Shown here: one piece after another, positions 27,155 to 41,693 of the stretch
Position numbering within the stretch: the first letter of the stretch is position 1
Layout of the letters: each line of letters begins with the position of its first letter
Source of the DNA: Siphonodentalium dalli
Lineage: Eukaryota > Mollusca > Scaphopoda > Gadilida > Siphonodentaliidae
Direction of reading: 5' to 3'
Assembly: GCA_032622095.1 (NCBI GenBank)
Contig: CP136069.1
Span: forward strand, 8,698,036 to 8,762,035
DNA length: 64,000 nucleotides
Translations under genes and position numbers: made by a program
Notes under the pieces: generated by a model
Seen by the model: only the letters and a program-made list of their open reading frames with translations
Databases searched by the model: none
What the model was told of the DNA's origin: nothing

Positions 27155-29445
27155 GGTCTTCAAAATATATATGAGACTAGCCGATGAGCCCGACGTTGTC
27201 CGGGCTATTCAAAAACCAAATTTCAAGTCGATAGCTATACCCAGCCTGACGTTGTCCGGGCTATTCGCGAGGCTGGCGTCGCACGGGCTCGGCGACCAGA
27301 TAAAATTCGTATCCGGGGAAAGATACCTTGACATAGCAAATTTCAAGTCGATAGCTCCACCCGTTTCCGAGATCTCGTCTGCGCATGCGAAGCTGGCGTC
27401 GCACGGGCTCGGCGACCCGATAAAATTCGTATCCGGGGAAAGATACATTCACATACCAAATTTCAAGTCGATAGCTCCACCCGTTTCCGAGATCTCGTAT
27501 GCGCATGCGCGAATCTGGCGTCGCACGGGCTCGGCGACCAGATAAAATTCGTATCCGGGGCAAGGTACATTCACATAGCAAATTTCAAGTCGATAGCTCC
27601 ACCCATTTCCGAGAGTTCGTCTGCGCATGCTCGAAACGGGCGCCACACGGGCTCGCCAATACGACAACGTCGACCGCCTGGTCAAACTACACACATGTAC
27701 CAAGTTTCGTCCCGATCGGTCGAGAATCGTAGATTTGTATTAATGACATACAAACAGACAAACAGACAGACAGACAGACAGAGGTCTTCAAAATATATAT
27801 GAGACTAGCCGATGAGCCCGACGTTGTCCGGGCTATTCAAAAACCAAATTTCAAGTCGATAGCTATACCCAGACTGACGTTGTCCGGGCTATTCGCGAGG
27901 CTGGCGTCGCACGGGCTCGGCAACCCGATAAAATTCGTATCCGGGGCAAGATACATTCACATACCAAATGTCAAGTCGATAGCTCCACCCGTTTCCGAGA
28001 TCTCGTCCGCACACGCGCGAAGCGGGCGCCACATGGGCTCGCCAATACGACAACGTCGACCGCCTGGTCAAACTACACACACGTAGTCTTCAAAATATAT
28101 ATGAGACTAGCCGATGAGCCCGACGTTGTCCGGGCTATTCAAAAACCAAATTTCAAGTCGATAGCTATACCCAGCCTGACGTTGTCCGGGCTATTCGCGA
28201 GGCTGGCGTCGCACGGGCTCGGCGACCAGATAAAATTCGTATCCGGGGAAAGTTACCTTGACATAGCAAATTTCAAGTCAATAGCTCCACCCATTTCCGA
28301 GAGTTCGTCTGCGCATGCTCGAAGCGGGCGCCACACGGGCTCGGCGACCCGATAAAATTCGTATCCGGGGCAAGGTACATTCACATGCCAAATTTCAAGT
28401 CAATAGCTCCACCCATTTCCGAGAGTTCGTCTGCGCATGCTCGAAGCGGGCGCCACACGGGCTCGCCAATACGACAACGTCGAACACCGCCTGGTCAAAC
28501 TACACACACGTACCAAGTTTCGTCCCGATCGGTCGAGAATCGTAGATTTGTATAAATGACAGACAAATAGACAAACAAACAGACAAACAGACAGACAGAG
28601 GTCTTCAAGATACATATGAGACTAGCCGATGAGCCCGACGTTGTCCGGGCTATTCAAAAACCAAATTTCAAGTCGATAGCTCCACCCGTTTCCGAGATCT
28701 GGTCTGCGCATGCGCGAAACTGGCGTCGCACGGGCTCGGCGACCCGATAAAATTCGTATCCGGGGCAAGATACATTCACATACCAAATTTCAAGTCGATA
28801 GCTCCACCCGTTTCCGAGATATCGTCTGCCCATGCGCTAAGCTGGCGTCGCACTGGCTCGGCGACACGATAAAATTCGTATTCGGGGCAAGATACATTCA
28901 CATACCAAATTTCAAGTCGATAGCTCCACCCGTTTCCGAGATCTCGTCTGCGCATGCGCGAAACTGGCGTCGCACGGGCTCGGCGACCCGATCAAATTCG
29001 CATCCGGGGCAAGATACATTCACAAACCAAATTTCAAGTCGATAGCACGACCCGTTTCCAGATCTCGTCTGCGCATGCGCGAAGCTGGCGTCACACGGCC
29101 TCGGCGACCCGATAAAATTCGTATCCGGGGCAAGATACATTCACATACCAAATTTCAAGTCGATAGCTCCACCCGTTTCCGAGATATCGTCTGCCCATGC
29201 GCTAAGCTGGCGTCGCACTGGCTCGGCGACCCGATAAAATTCGTATTCGGGGCAAGATACATTCACATACCAAATTTCAAGTCGATAGCTCCACCCGTTT
29301 CCGAGATCTCATCTGCGCATGCGCTGCACGGGCGTCGCACGGGTTCGCCAATACGACATCGACCACCGCCTGATCAAACTACACACACGTACCAAGTTTC
29401 GTCCCGATCGGTCGAGAATCGTAGATTTGTATTAATGACATACAA

Positions 29446-29484
<39 letters not shown>

Positions 29485-30959
29485 TAGGTCTTCAAAATAT
29501 ATATGAGACTAGCCGATGAGCCCGACGTTGTCCGGGCTATTCAAAAACCAAATTTCAAGTCGATAGCTATACCCAGCCTGACGTTGTCCGGGCTATTCGC
29601 GAGGCTGGCGTCGCACGGGCTCGGCGACCAGATAAAATTCGTATCCGGGGAAATATACCTTGACATAGCAAATTTCAAGTCGATAGCTCCACCCGTTTCC
29701 GAGATCTCGTCTGCGCATGCGAAGCTGGCGTCGCACGGGCTCGGCGACCCGATCAAATTCGTATCCGGGGAAAGATACATTCACATACCAAATTTCAAGT
29801 CGATAGCTCCACCCGTTTCCGATATCTCGTATGCGCATGCGCGAATCTGGCGTCGCACGGGCTCGGCGACCCGATAAAATTCGGTTCCGGGGCAAGGTAC
29901 ATTCACATAGCAAATTTCAAGTCGATAGCTCCACCCATTTCCGAGAGTTCGTCTGCGCATGCTCGAAGCGGGCGCCACACGGGCTCGCCAATACGACAAC
30001 GTCGACCGCCTGGTCAAACTACACACATGTACCAAGTTTCGTCCCGACCGGTCGAGAATCGTAGATTTGTATTAATGACATACAAACAGACAAACAGACA
30101 GACAGACAGACAGAGGTCTTCAAAATATATATGAGACTAGCCGATGAGCCCGACGTTGTCCGGGCTATTCAAAAACCAAATTTCAAGTCGATAGCTATAC
30201 CCAGCCTGACGTTGTCCGGGCTATTCGCGAGGCTGGCGTCGCACGGGCTCGGCGACCCGATAAAATTCGTATCCGGGGAAAGATACATTCACATAGAAAA
30301 TTTCAAGTCGATAGCTCCACCCGTTTCCGAGATCTCGTCTGCACACGCGCGAAGCGGGCGCCACATGGGCTCGCCAATACGACAACGTCGACCGCCTGGT
30401 CAAACTACACACACGTAGTCTTCAAAATATATATGAGACTAGCCGACGAGCCCGACGTTGTCTTGGCTATTCAAAAACCAAATTTCAAGTCGATAGCTAT
30501 ACCCAGCCTGACGTTGTCCGGGCTATTCACGAGGCTGGCGTCGCACGGGCTCGGCGACCAGATAAAATTCGTATCCGGGGCAAGATACATTCACATACCA
30601 AATTTCAAGTCGATAGCTCCACCCGTTTCCGAGATCATGTCTGCGCATGCGCGAAGCTGGGGTCGCACGGACTCGGCGACCCGATAAAATTCGTATCCGC
30701 GGCAAGGTACATTCACATACCAAATTTCAAGTCGATAGCACCACCCGTTTCCAGATCTCGTCTGCGCATGCGCAGAGCTGGCGTCGCACGGGCTCGGCGA
30801 TCCGATAAAATTTGTATCCGGGGCAAGATACATTCACATACCAAACTTCAAGTCGATAGCTCCACCCGTTTCCGAGATATCGTCCGCGCATGCGCTGCAC
30901 GGGCGTCGCACGGGCTCGCCAATACGACATCGACCACCGCCTGGTCAAACTACACACAC

Positions 30960-31135
30960 ATTATACACTTTAATACCATATATAATTGTTCAATGCCATG
31001 TTCATTTTTTTCTTTCACTTGATTGTCTGGTGATCGGGAGAGAAGTAGCATATAAGTGGCCCGCACTTGTTCTTCAATCCCGTTGCCAAATGTATGTATT
31101 TATATGCATATATGGCGAATAAATATGTTTAAACC
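30960..31135. repeat. 176 bp insert, copy 4
   Basis: Same insert and position in the unit. The right flanking repeat has one change (AGCTACACACAC). Confidence 0.75.
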
Positions 31136-31204
31136 AGCTACACACACGTACCAAGTTTCGTCCCGATCGGTCGAGAATCGTAGATTTGTATTAATGACAT
31201 ACAA

Positions 31205-31240
<36 letters not shown>

Positions 31241-32682
31241 AGGTCTTCAAAATATATATGAGACTAGCCGATGAGCCCGACGTTGTCCGGGCTATTCAAA
31301 AACCAAATTTCAAGTCGATAGCTATACCCAGCCTGACGTTGTCCGGGCTATTCGCGAGGCTGGCGTCGCACGGACTCGGCGACCAGATAAAATTCGTATC
31401 CGGGGAAAGATACCTTGACATAGCAAATTTCAAGTCGATAGCTCCACCCGTTTCCGAGATCTCGTCTGCGCATGCGAAGCTGGCGTCGCACGGGCCCGGC
31501 GACCCGATAAAATTCGTATACGGGGCAAGATATATTCACATACCAAATTTCAAGTAGATAGCTCCACCCGTTTCCGAGATCTCGTCTGCGCATGCGCGAA
31601 TCTGGCGTCGCACGGACTCGGCGACCCGATAAAATTCGTATCCGGGGCAAGATACATTCACATAGCAAATTTCAAGTCAATAGCTTTACCCTTTTCCGAG
31701 ATCTCGTCTGCGCATGCGCGAATCTGACGTCGCACGGGCTCGGCGACCCGATAAAATTCGTATTCGGGGCAATGTACATTCACATAGCAAATTTCAAGTC
31801 GATAGCTCCACCCGTTTCCGAGATCTCGTCTGCGCATGCGCTGCACGGGCGTCAAACGGGCTCGCCAATACGACATCGACCACCGCCTGGTCAAACTACA
31901 CACACGTACCAAGTTTCGTCCCGATCGGTCCAGAATCGTAGATTTGTATTAATGACATACAGACAAACAGACAGACAGACAGACAGAGGTCTTCAAAATA
32001 TATATGAGACAAGCCGATGAGCCCGACGTTGTCCGGTCTATTCAAAAACCAAATTTCAAGTCGATAGCTATACCCAGCCTGACGTTGTCCGGGCTATTCG
32101 CGAGGCTGGCGTCGCACGGGCTCGGCGACCAGATAAAATTCGTATCCGGGGAAAGATACATTCACATACCAAATTTCAAGTCGATAGCTCCACCCATTTC
32201 CGAGAGTTCGTCTGCGCATGCTCGAAGCGGGCGCCACACGAGCTCGCCAATACGACAACGTCGACCACCGCCTGGTCAAACTACACACACGTACCAAGTT
32301 TCGTCCCGATCGGTCGAGAATCGTAGATTTGTATAAATGACAGACAAATAGACAAACAAACAGACAAACAGACAGACAGAGGTCTTCAAGATACATATGA
32401 GACTAGCCGATGAGCCCGACGTTGTCCGGGCTATTCAAAAACCAAATTTCAAGTCGATAGCTCCACCCGTTTCCGAGATCTGGTCTGCGCATGCGCGAAA
32501 CTGGCGTCGCACGGGCTCGGCGACCCGATAAAATTCGTATCCGGGGCAAGATACATTCACATACCAAATTTCAAGTCGAAAGCTCCACCCGTTTCCGAGA
32601 TATCGTCCGCGCATGCGCTGCACGGGCGTCGCACGGGCTCGCCAATACGACATCGACCACCGCCTGGTCAAACTACACACAC

Positions 32683-32858
32683 ATTATACACTTTAATACC
32701 ATATATAATTGTTCAATGCCATGTTCATTTTTTTCTTTCACTTGATTGTCTGGTGATCGGGAGAGAAGTAGCATATAAGTGGCCCGCACTTGTTCTTCAA
32801 TCCCGTTGCCAAATGTATGTATTTATATGCATATATGGCGAATAAATATGTTTAAACC
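32683..32858. repeat. 176 bp insert, copy 5
   Basis: Same insert, here in a shorter 580 bp unit (32403-32982) that has two fewer monomers than the 825 bp units. Confidence 0.75.
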
Positions 32859-32927
32859 AACTACACACACGTACCAAGTTTCGTCCCGATCGGTCGAGAA
32901 TCGTAGATTTGTATTAATGACATACAA

Positions 32928-32960
<33 letters not shown>

Positions 32961-34523
32961 AGTCTTCAAAATATATATGAGACTAGCCGATGAGCCCGAC
33001 GTTGTCCGGGCTATTCAAAAACCAAATTTCAAGTCGATAGCTATACCCAGCCTGACGTTGTCCGGGCTATTCGCGAGGCTGGCGTCGCACGGGCTCGGCG
33101 ACCAGATAAAATTCGTATCCGGGGAAAGATACCTTGACATAGCAAATTTCAAGTCGATAGCTCCACCCGTTTCCGAGATCTCGTCTGCGCATGCGAAGCT
33201 GGCGTCGCACGGGCTCGGCGACTCGATAAAATTCGTATACGGGGCAAGATATATTCACATACCAAATTTCAAGTCGATAGCTCCACCCGTTTCCGAGATA
33301 TCGTCTGCGCATGCGCGAATCTGGCGTCGCACGGACTCGGCGACCCGATAAAATTCGTATCCGGGGAAAGATACATTCACATAGCAAATTTCAAGTCAAT
33401 AGCTATACCCTTTTCCGAGATCTCGTCTGCGCATTCGCGAATCTGACGTCGCACGGGCTCGGCGACCCGATAAAATTCGTATCCGGGGCAAGGTACATTC
33501 ACATAGCAAATTTCAAGTCGATAGCTCCACTCGTTTCCGATATCTCGTCTGCGCATGCGCTGCACGGGCGTCACACGGGCTCGCCAATACGACATCGACC
33601 ACCGCCTGGTCAAACTACACACACGTACCAAGTTTCGTCCCGATCGGTCGAGAATCGTAGATTTGTATTAATGACATACAGACAAACAGACAGACAGACA
33701 GACAGAGGTCTTCAAAATATATATGAGACAAGCCGATGAGCCCGACGTTGTCCGGGCTATTCAAAAACCAAATTTCAAGTCGATAGCTATACCCAGCCTG
33801 ACGTTGTCCGGGCTATTCGCGAGTCTGGCGTCGCACGGGCTCGGCGACCAGATAAAATTCGTATCCGGGGAAAGATACCTTGACATAGCAAATTTAAAGT
33901 CGATAGCTCCACCCGTTTCCGAGATATCGTCTGCCCATGCGCTAAGCTGGCGTCGCACGGGCTCGGCGACCCGATAAAATTCGTATCCGGGGCAAGATAC
34001 AATCACATACCAAATTTCAAGTCGATAGCTCCACCCATTTCCGAGAGTTCGTCTGCGCATGCTCGAAGCGGGCGCCACACGGGATCGCCAATACGACAAC
34101 GTCGACCACCGCCTGGTCAAACTACACACACGTACCAAGTTTCGTACCGATCGGTCGAGAATCGTATATTTGTATAAATGACAGACAAATAGACAAAAAA
34201 ACAGACAAACAGACAGACAGAGGTCTTCAAGATACATATGAGACTAGCCGATGAGCCCGACGTTGTCCGGGCTATTCAAAAACCAAATTTCAAGTCGATA
34301 GCTCCACCCGTTTCCGAGATATCGTCTGCGCATGCGCGAAACTGGCGTCGCACGGGCTCGGCGACCCGATAAAATTCGTATCCGGGGCAAGATACATTCA
34401 CATACCAAATTTCAAGTCGAAAGCTCCACCCGTTTCCGAGATATCGTCCGCGCATGCGCTGCACGGGCGTCGCACGGGCTCGCCAATACGACATCGACCA
34501 CCGCCTGGTCAAACTACACACAC

Positions 34524-34699
34524 ATTATACACTTTAATACCATATATAATTGTTCAATGCCATGTTCATTTTTTTCTTTCACTTGATTGTCTGGTGATCG
34601 GGAGAGAAGTAGCATATAAGTGGCCCGCACTTGTTCTTCAATCCCGTTGCCAAATGTATGTATTTATATGCATATATGGCGAATAAATATGTTTAAACC
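34524..34699. repeat. 176 bp insert, copy 6
   Basis: Same insert, 1841 bp after copy 5, in the second copy of the 580-746 bp higher-order block. Confidence 0.75.
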
Positions 34700-34768
34700 A
34701 ACTACACACACGTACCAAGTTTCGTCCCGATCGGTCGAGAATCGTAGATTTGTATTAATGACATACAA

Positions 34769-34801
<33 letters not shown>

Positions 34802-35904
34802 AGTCTTCAAAATATATATGAGACTAGCCGATGAGCCCGACGTTGTCCGGGCTATTCAAAAACCAAATTTCAAGTCGATAGCTATACCCAGCCTGACGTT
34901 GTCCGGGCTATTCGCGAGGCTGGCGTCGCACGGGCTCGGCGACCAGATAAAATTCGTATCCGGGGAAAGATACCTTGACATAGCAAATTTCAAGTCGATA
35001 GCTCCACCCGTTTCCGAGATCTCGTCTGCGCATGCGAAGCTGGCGTCGCACGGGCTCGGCGACTCGATAAAATTCGTATACGGGGCAAGATATATTCACA
35101 TACCAAATTTCAAGTCGATAGCTCCACCCGTTTCCGAGATATCGTCTGCGCATGCGCGAATCTGGCGTCGCACGGACTCGGCGACCCGATAAAATTCGTA
35201 TCCGGGGAAAGATACATTCACATAGCAAATTTCAAGTCAATAGCTATACCCTTTTCCGAGATCTCGTCTGCGCATTCGCGAATCTGACGTCGCACGGGCT
35301 CGGCGACCCGATAAAATTCGTATCCGGGGCAAGGTACATTCACATAGCAAATTTCAAGTCGATAGCTCCACCCGTTTCCGATATCTCGTCTGCGCATGCG
35401 CTGCACGGGCGTCACACGGGCTCGCCAATACGACATCGACCACCGCCTGGTCAAACTACACACACGTACCAAGTTTCGTCCCGATCGGTCGAGAATCGTA
35501 GATTTGTATTAATGACATACAGACAAACAGACAGACAGACAGACAGAGGTCTTCAAAATATATATGAGACAAGCCGATGAGCCCGACGTTGTCCGGGCTA
35601 TTCAAAAACCAAATTTCAAGTCGATAGCTATACCCAGCCTGACGTTGTCCGGGCTATTCGCGAGTCTGGCGTCGCACGGGCTCGGCGACCAGATAAAATT
35701 CGTATCCGGGGAAAGATACCTTGACATAGCAAATTTAAAGTCGATAGCTCCACCCGTTTCCGAGATATCGTCTGCCCATGCGCTAAGCTGGCGTCGCACG
35801 GGCTCGGCGACCCGATAAAATTCGTATCCGGGGCAAGATACAATCACGTACCAAGTTTCGTCCCGATCGGTCGAGAATCGTAGATTTGTATTAATGACAT
35901 ACAA

Positions 35905-35937
<33 letters not shown>

Positions 35938-38323
35938 GGTCTTCAAAATATATATGAGACTAGCCGATGAGCCCGACGTTGTCGGGGCTATTCAAATACC
36001 AAATAACAAGTCGATAGCTATACCCAGCCTGACGTTGTCCGGGCTATTCGCGAGGCTGGCGTCGCACGGGCTCGGTGACCAGATAAAATTCGTATCCGGG
36101 GAAAGATACCTTGACATAGCAAATTTAAAGTCGATAGCTCCACCCGTTTCCGAGATATCGTCTGCCCATGCGCTAAGCTGGCGTCGCACGGGCTCGGCGA
36201 CCCGATAAAATTCGTATCCGGGGCAAGGTACATTGACATAGCAAATTTCAAGTCGATAGCTCAACCCATTTCCGAGAGTTCGTCTGCGCATGCTCGAGGC
36301 GGGCGCCACACGGGCTCGCCAATACGACAACGTCGACCGCCTGGTCAAACTACACACATGTACCAAGTTTCGTCCCGATCGGTCGAGAATCGTAGATTTG
36401 TATAAATGACAGACAAATAGACAAACAAACAGACAAACAGACAGACAGAGGTCTTCAAAATATATATGAGACTAGCCGATGAGCCCGACGTTGTCCGGGC
36501 TATTCAAAAACCAAATTTCAAGTCGATAGCTCCACCCGTTTCCGAGATCTGGTCTGCGCATGCGCGAAGCTGGCGTCGCACGGGCTCGGCGACCCGATGA
36601 AATTCGTATCCGGGGCAAGATACATTCACAAGCCAAATTTCAAGTCGATAGCACCACCCGTTTCCAGATCTCGTCTGCGCATGCGCTAAGCTGGCGTCGC
36701 ACTGGCTCGGCGACCCGATAAAATTCGTATTCGGGGCAAGATACATTCACATACCAAATTTCAAGTCGATAGCTCCACCCGTTTCCGAGATCTCATCTGC
36801 GCATGCGCTGCACGGGCGTCGCACGGGCTCGCCAATACGACATCGACCCAACGCCTGGGCAAACTACACACACGTACCAAGTTTCGTCCCGATCGGTCGA
36901 GAATCGTAGATTTGTATTAATGACATACAAACAGACAGACAGACAGAGGTCTTCAAAATATATATGAGACTAGCCGATGAGCCCGACGTTGTCCGCGCTA
37001 TTCAAAAACCAAATTTCAAGTCGATAGCTATACCCAGCCTGACGTTGTCCGGGCTATTCGCGAGGCTGGCGTCGCACGGGCTCGGCGACCCGATAAAATT
37101 CGTATCCGGGGAAAGATACATTCACATAGCAAATTTCAAGTCGATAGCTCCACCCGTTTCCGAGATATCGTCTGCCCATGCGCTAAGCTGGCGTCGCACT
37201 GGCTCGGCGACCCGATAAAATTCGTATTCGGGGCAAGATACATTCACATACCAAATTTCAAGTCGATAGCTCCACCCGTTTCCGAGATCTCGTCTGCGCA
37301 TGCGCTGCACGGGCGTCACACGGGCTCGCCAATACGACATCGACCACCGCCTGGTCAAACTACACACACGCACCAAGTTTCGTCCCGATCGGTCGAGAAT
37401 CGTAGATTTGTATTAATGACATACAGACAAACAGACAGACAGACAGACAGAGGTCTTCAAAATATATATGAGACAAGCCGATGAGCCCGACGTTGTCCGG
37501 GCTATTCAAAAACCAAATTTCAAGTCGATAGCTATACCCAGCCTGACGTTGTCCGGGCTATTCGCGAGTCTGGCGTCGCACGGGCTCGGCGACCAGATAA
37601 AATTCGTATCCGGGGAAAGATACCTTGACATAGCAAATTTCAAGTCGATAGCTCCACCCGTTTCCGAGATCTCGTCTGCGCATGCGAAGCTGGCGTCGCA
37701 CGGGCTCGGCGACCCGATAAAATTCGTATCCGGGGCAAGATACAATCACATACCAAATTTCAAGTCGATAGCTCAACCCATTTCCGAGAGTTCGTCTGCG
37801 CATGCTCGAAGCGGGCGCCACACGGGCTCGCCAATACGACAACGTCGACCACCGCCTGGTCAAACTACACACACGTACCAAGTTTCGTCCCGATCGGTCG
37901 AGAATCGTATATTTGTATAAATGACAGACAAATAGACAAACAAACAGACAAACAGACAGACAGAGGTCTTCAAGATACATATGAGACTAGCCGATGAGCC
38001 CGATGTTGTCCGGGCTATTCAAAAACCAAATTTCAAGTCGATAGCTCCACCCGTTTCCGAGATATCGTCTGCCCATGCGCTAAGCTGGCGTCGCACTGGC
38101 TCGGCGACCCGATAAAATTCGTATTCGGGGCAAGATACATTCACATACCAAATTTCAAGTCGATAGCTCCACCCGTTTCCGAGATCTCATCTGCGCATGC
38201 GCTGCACGGGCGTCGCACGGGCTCGCCAATACGACATCGACCACCGCCTGGTCAAACTACACACACGTACTAAGTTTCGTCCCGATCGGTCGAGAATCGT
38301 AGATTTGTATTAATGACATACAA

Positions 38324-38356
<33 letters not shown>

Positions 38357-39012
38357 GGTCTTCAAAATATATATGAGACTAGCCGATGAGCCCGACGTTG
38401 TCCGGGCTATTCAAAAACCAAATAACAAGTCGATAGCTATACCCAGCCTGACGTTGTCCGGGCTATTCGCGAGGCTGGCGTCGCACGGGCTCGGTGACCA
38501 GATAAAATTCGTATCCGGGGAAAGATACCTTGACATAGCTAATTTAAAGTCGATAGCTCCACCCGTTTCCGAGATATCGTCTGCCCATGCGCTAAGCTGG
38601 CGTCGCACGGGCTCGGCGACCCGATAAAATTCGTATGCGGGGCAAGATACATTCACATACCAAATTTCAAGTCGATAGCTCCACCCGTTTCCGAGATCTC
38701 GTCTGCGCATGCGCGAATCTGGCGTCGCACGGGCTCGGCGACCCGATAAAATTCGTATCCGGGGCAAGGTACATTGACATAGCAAATTTCAAGTCGATAG
38801 CTCAACCCATTTCCGAGAGTTCGTCTGCGCATGCTCGAGGCGGGCGCCACACGGGCTCGCCAATACGACAACGTCGACCGCCTGGTCAAACTACACACAT
38901 GTACCAAGTTTCGTCCCGATCGGTCGAGAATCGTAGATTTGTATAAATGACAGACAAATAGACAAACAAACAGACAAACAGACAGACAGAGGTCTTCAAA
39001 ATATATATGAGA

Positions 39013-41660
39013 CTAGCCGATGAGCCCGACGTTGTCCGGGCTATTCAAAAACCAAATTTCAAGTCGATAGCTCCACCCGTTTCCGAGATCTGGTCTGCGC
39101 ATGCGCGAAGCTGGCGTCGCACGGGCTCGGCGACCCGATGAAATTCGTATCCGGGGCAAGATACATTCACAAGCCAAATTTCAAGTCGATAGCACCACCC
39201 GTTTCCAGATCTCGTCTGCGCATGCGCGAAGCTGGCGTCGCACGGGCTCGGCGACCCGATAAAATTCGTATCCGGGGCAAGATACATTCACATACCAAAT
39301 TTCAATTCGATAGCTCCACCCGTTTCCGAGATATCGTCTGCCCATGCGCTAAGCTGGCGTCGCACTGGCTCGGCGACCCGATAAAATTCGTATTCGGGGC
39401 AAGATACATCCACATACCAAATTTCAAGTCGATAGCTCCACCCGTTTCCGAGATCTCATCTGCGCATGCGCTGCACGGGCGTCGCACGGGCTCGCCAATA
39501 CGACATCGACACAACGCCTGGGCAAACTACACACACGTACCAAGTTTCGTCCCGATCGGTCGAGAATCGTAGATTTGTATTAATGACATACAAACAGACA
39601 GACAGACAGAGGTCTTCAAAATATATATGAGACTAGCCGATGAGCCCGACGTTGTCCGCGCTATTCAAAAACCAAATTTCAAGTCGATAGCTATACCCAG
39701 CCTGACGTTGTCCGGGCTATTCGCGAGGCTGGCGTCGCACGGGCTCGGCGACCCGATAAAATTCGTATCCGGGGAAAGATACATTCACATAGCAAATTTC
39801 AAGTCGATAGCTCCACCCGTTTCCGAGATCTCGTCTGCGCATGCGAAGCTGGCGTCGCACGGGCCCGGCAACCCGATAAAATTCGTATCCTGGGCAAGAT
39901 ACATTCACATACCAAATGTCAAGTCGATAGCTCCACCCGTTTCCGAGATCTCGTCTGCACACGCGCGAAGCGGGCGCCACATGGGCTCGCCAATACGACA
40001 ACGTCGACCGCCTGGTCAAACTACACACACGTAGTCTTCAAAATATATATGAGACTAGCCGACGAGCCCGACGTTGTCTTGGCTATTCAAAAACCAAATT
40101 TCAAGTCGATAGCTATACCCAGCCTGACGTTGTCCGGGCTATTCACGAGGTTGGCGTCGCACGGGCTCAGCGTCCCGATAAAATTCGTATCCGGGGCAAG
40201 ATACATTCACATACCAAATTTCAAGTCGATAGCTCCACCGGTTTCCGAGATCATGTCTGCGCATGCGCGAAGCTGGGGTCGCACGGACTCGGCGACCCGA
40301 TAAAATTCGTATCCGCGGCAAGGTACATTCACATAGCAAATTTCAAGTCGATAGCTCCACCCGTTTCCGAGATCTCGTCTGCGCATGCGCGAAGCGGGCG
40401 CCGCACGTGCTCGCCAATACGACAATGTCGACCGCCTGGTCAAACTACACACAGGTACCAAGTTTCGTCCCGATCGGTCGAGAATCGTAGATTTGTATAA
40501 ATGACAGACAAATAGACAAACAAACAGACAAACAGACAGACAGAGGTCTTCAATATATATATGAGACTAGCCGATGAGCCCGACGTTGTCCGGGCTATTC
40601 AAAAACCAAATTTCAAGTCGATAGCTCCACCCGTTTCCGAGATCTGGTCTGCGCATGCGCGAAGCTGGCGTCGCACGGGTTCGGCGACCCGATAAAATTC
40701 GTATCCTGGGCAAGATACATTCACAAACCAAATTTCAAGTCGATAGCACCACCCGTTTCCAGATCTCGTCTGCGCATGCGCGAAGCTGGTGTCGCACGGG
40801 CTCGGCGACCCGATAAAATTCGTATCCGGGGCAAGATACATTCACATAGCAAATTTCAAGTCGATAGCTCCACCCGTTTCCGAGATATCGTCTGCGCATG
40901 CGCGAAGCGGGCGCCGCACGTGCTCGCCAATACGACAACGTCGACCGCCTGGTCAAACTACACACATGTACCAAGTTTCGTCCCGATCGGTCGAGAATCG
41001 TAGATTTGTATAAATGACAGACAAATAGACAAACAAACAGACAAACAGACAGACAGAGGTCTTCAAAATATATATGAGACTAGCCGATGAGCCCGACGTT
41101 GTCCGGGCTATTCAAAAACCAAATTTCAAGTCGATAGCTCCACCCGTTTCCGAGATCTGGTCTGCGCATGCGCGAAGCTGGCGTCGCACGGGCTCGGCGA
41201 CCCGATGAAATTCGTATCCGGGGCAAGATACATTCACAAGCCAAATTTCAAGTCGATAGCACCACCCGTTTCCAGATCTCGTCTGCGCATGCGCGAAGCT
41301 GGCGTCGCACGGGCTCGGCGACCCGATAAAATTCGTATCCGGGGCAAGATACATTCACATACCAAATTTCAATTCGATAGCTCCACCCGTTTCCGAGATA
41401 TCGTCTGCCCATGCGCTAAGCTGGCGTCGCACTGGCTCGGCGACCCGATAAAATTCGTATTCGGGGCAAGATACATTCACATACCAAATTTCAAGTCGAT
41501 AGCTCCACCCGTTTCCGAGATCTCATCTGCGCATGCGCTGCACGGGCGTCGCACGGGCTCGCCAATACGACATCGACACAACGCCTGGGCAAACTACACA
41601 CACGTACTAAGTTTCGTCCCGATCGGTCGAGAATCGTAGATTTGTATTAATGACATACAA

Positions 41661-41693
<33 letters not shown>

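Larger units (their letters stand above)
20381..28621 (-). repeat. array block with 825 bp insert-bearing units
   Basis: Junctions fall after 21205, 21717, 22139, 22964, 23719, 24467, 24889, 25714, 26445, 27176, 27804, 28106 and 28621. A 1759 bp block (825+512+422) at 20381-22139 partly repeats an 18692-20380-like order, and the next copies at 22140 onward gain extra units. Two adjacent 731 bp units at 25715-27176 are almost identical. Three of the 825 bp units carry the 176 bp insert. Units 21718-22139, 24468-24889 and 27805-28106 lack the microsatellite. Confidence 0.85.
28622..39012 (-). repeat. array block with mixed unit types and a 1841 bp higher-order repeat
   Basis: Junctions fall after 29508, 30136, 30438, 31263, 32009, 32402, 32982, 33728, 34243, 34823, 35569, 35959, 36471, 36969, 37473, 37986, 38378 and 39012. 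Units 32403-34243 (580, 746, 515 bp) are repeated with high identity from 34244, the third unit then being shortened to 390 bp. Junctions at 28621, 32402, 34243 and 37986 share the 5' variant TACATATGAGA. Units after 32009, 33728, 35569 and 37473 carry the CAAG (CTTG) end. Confidence 0.85.
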
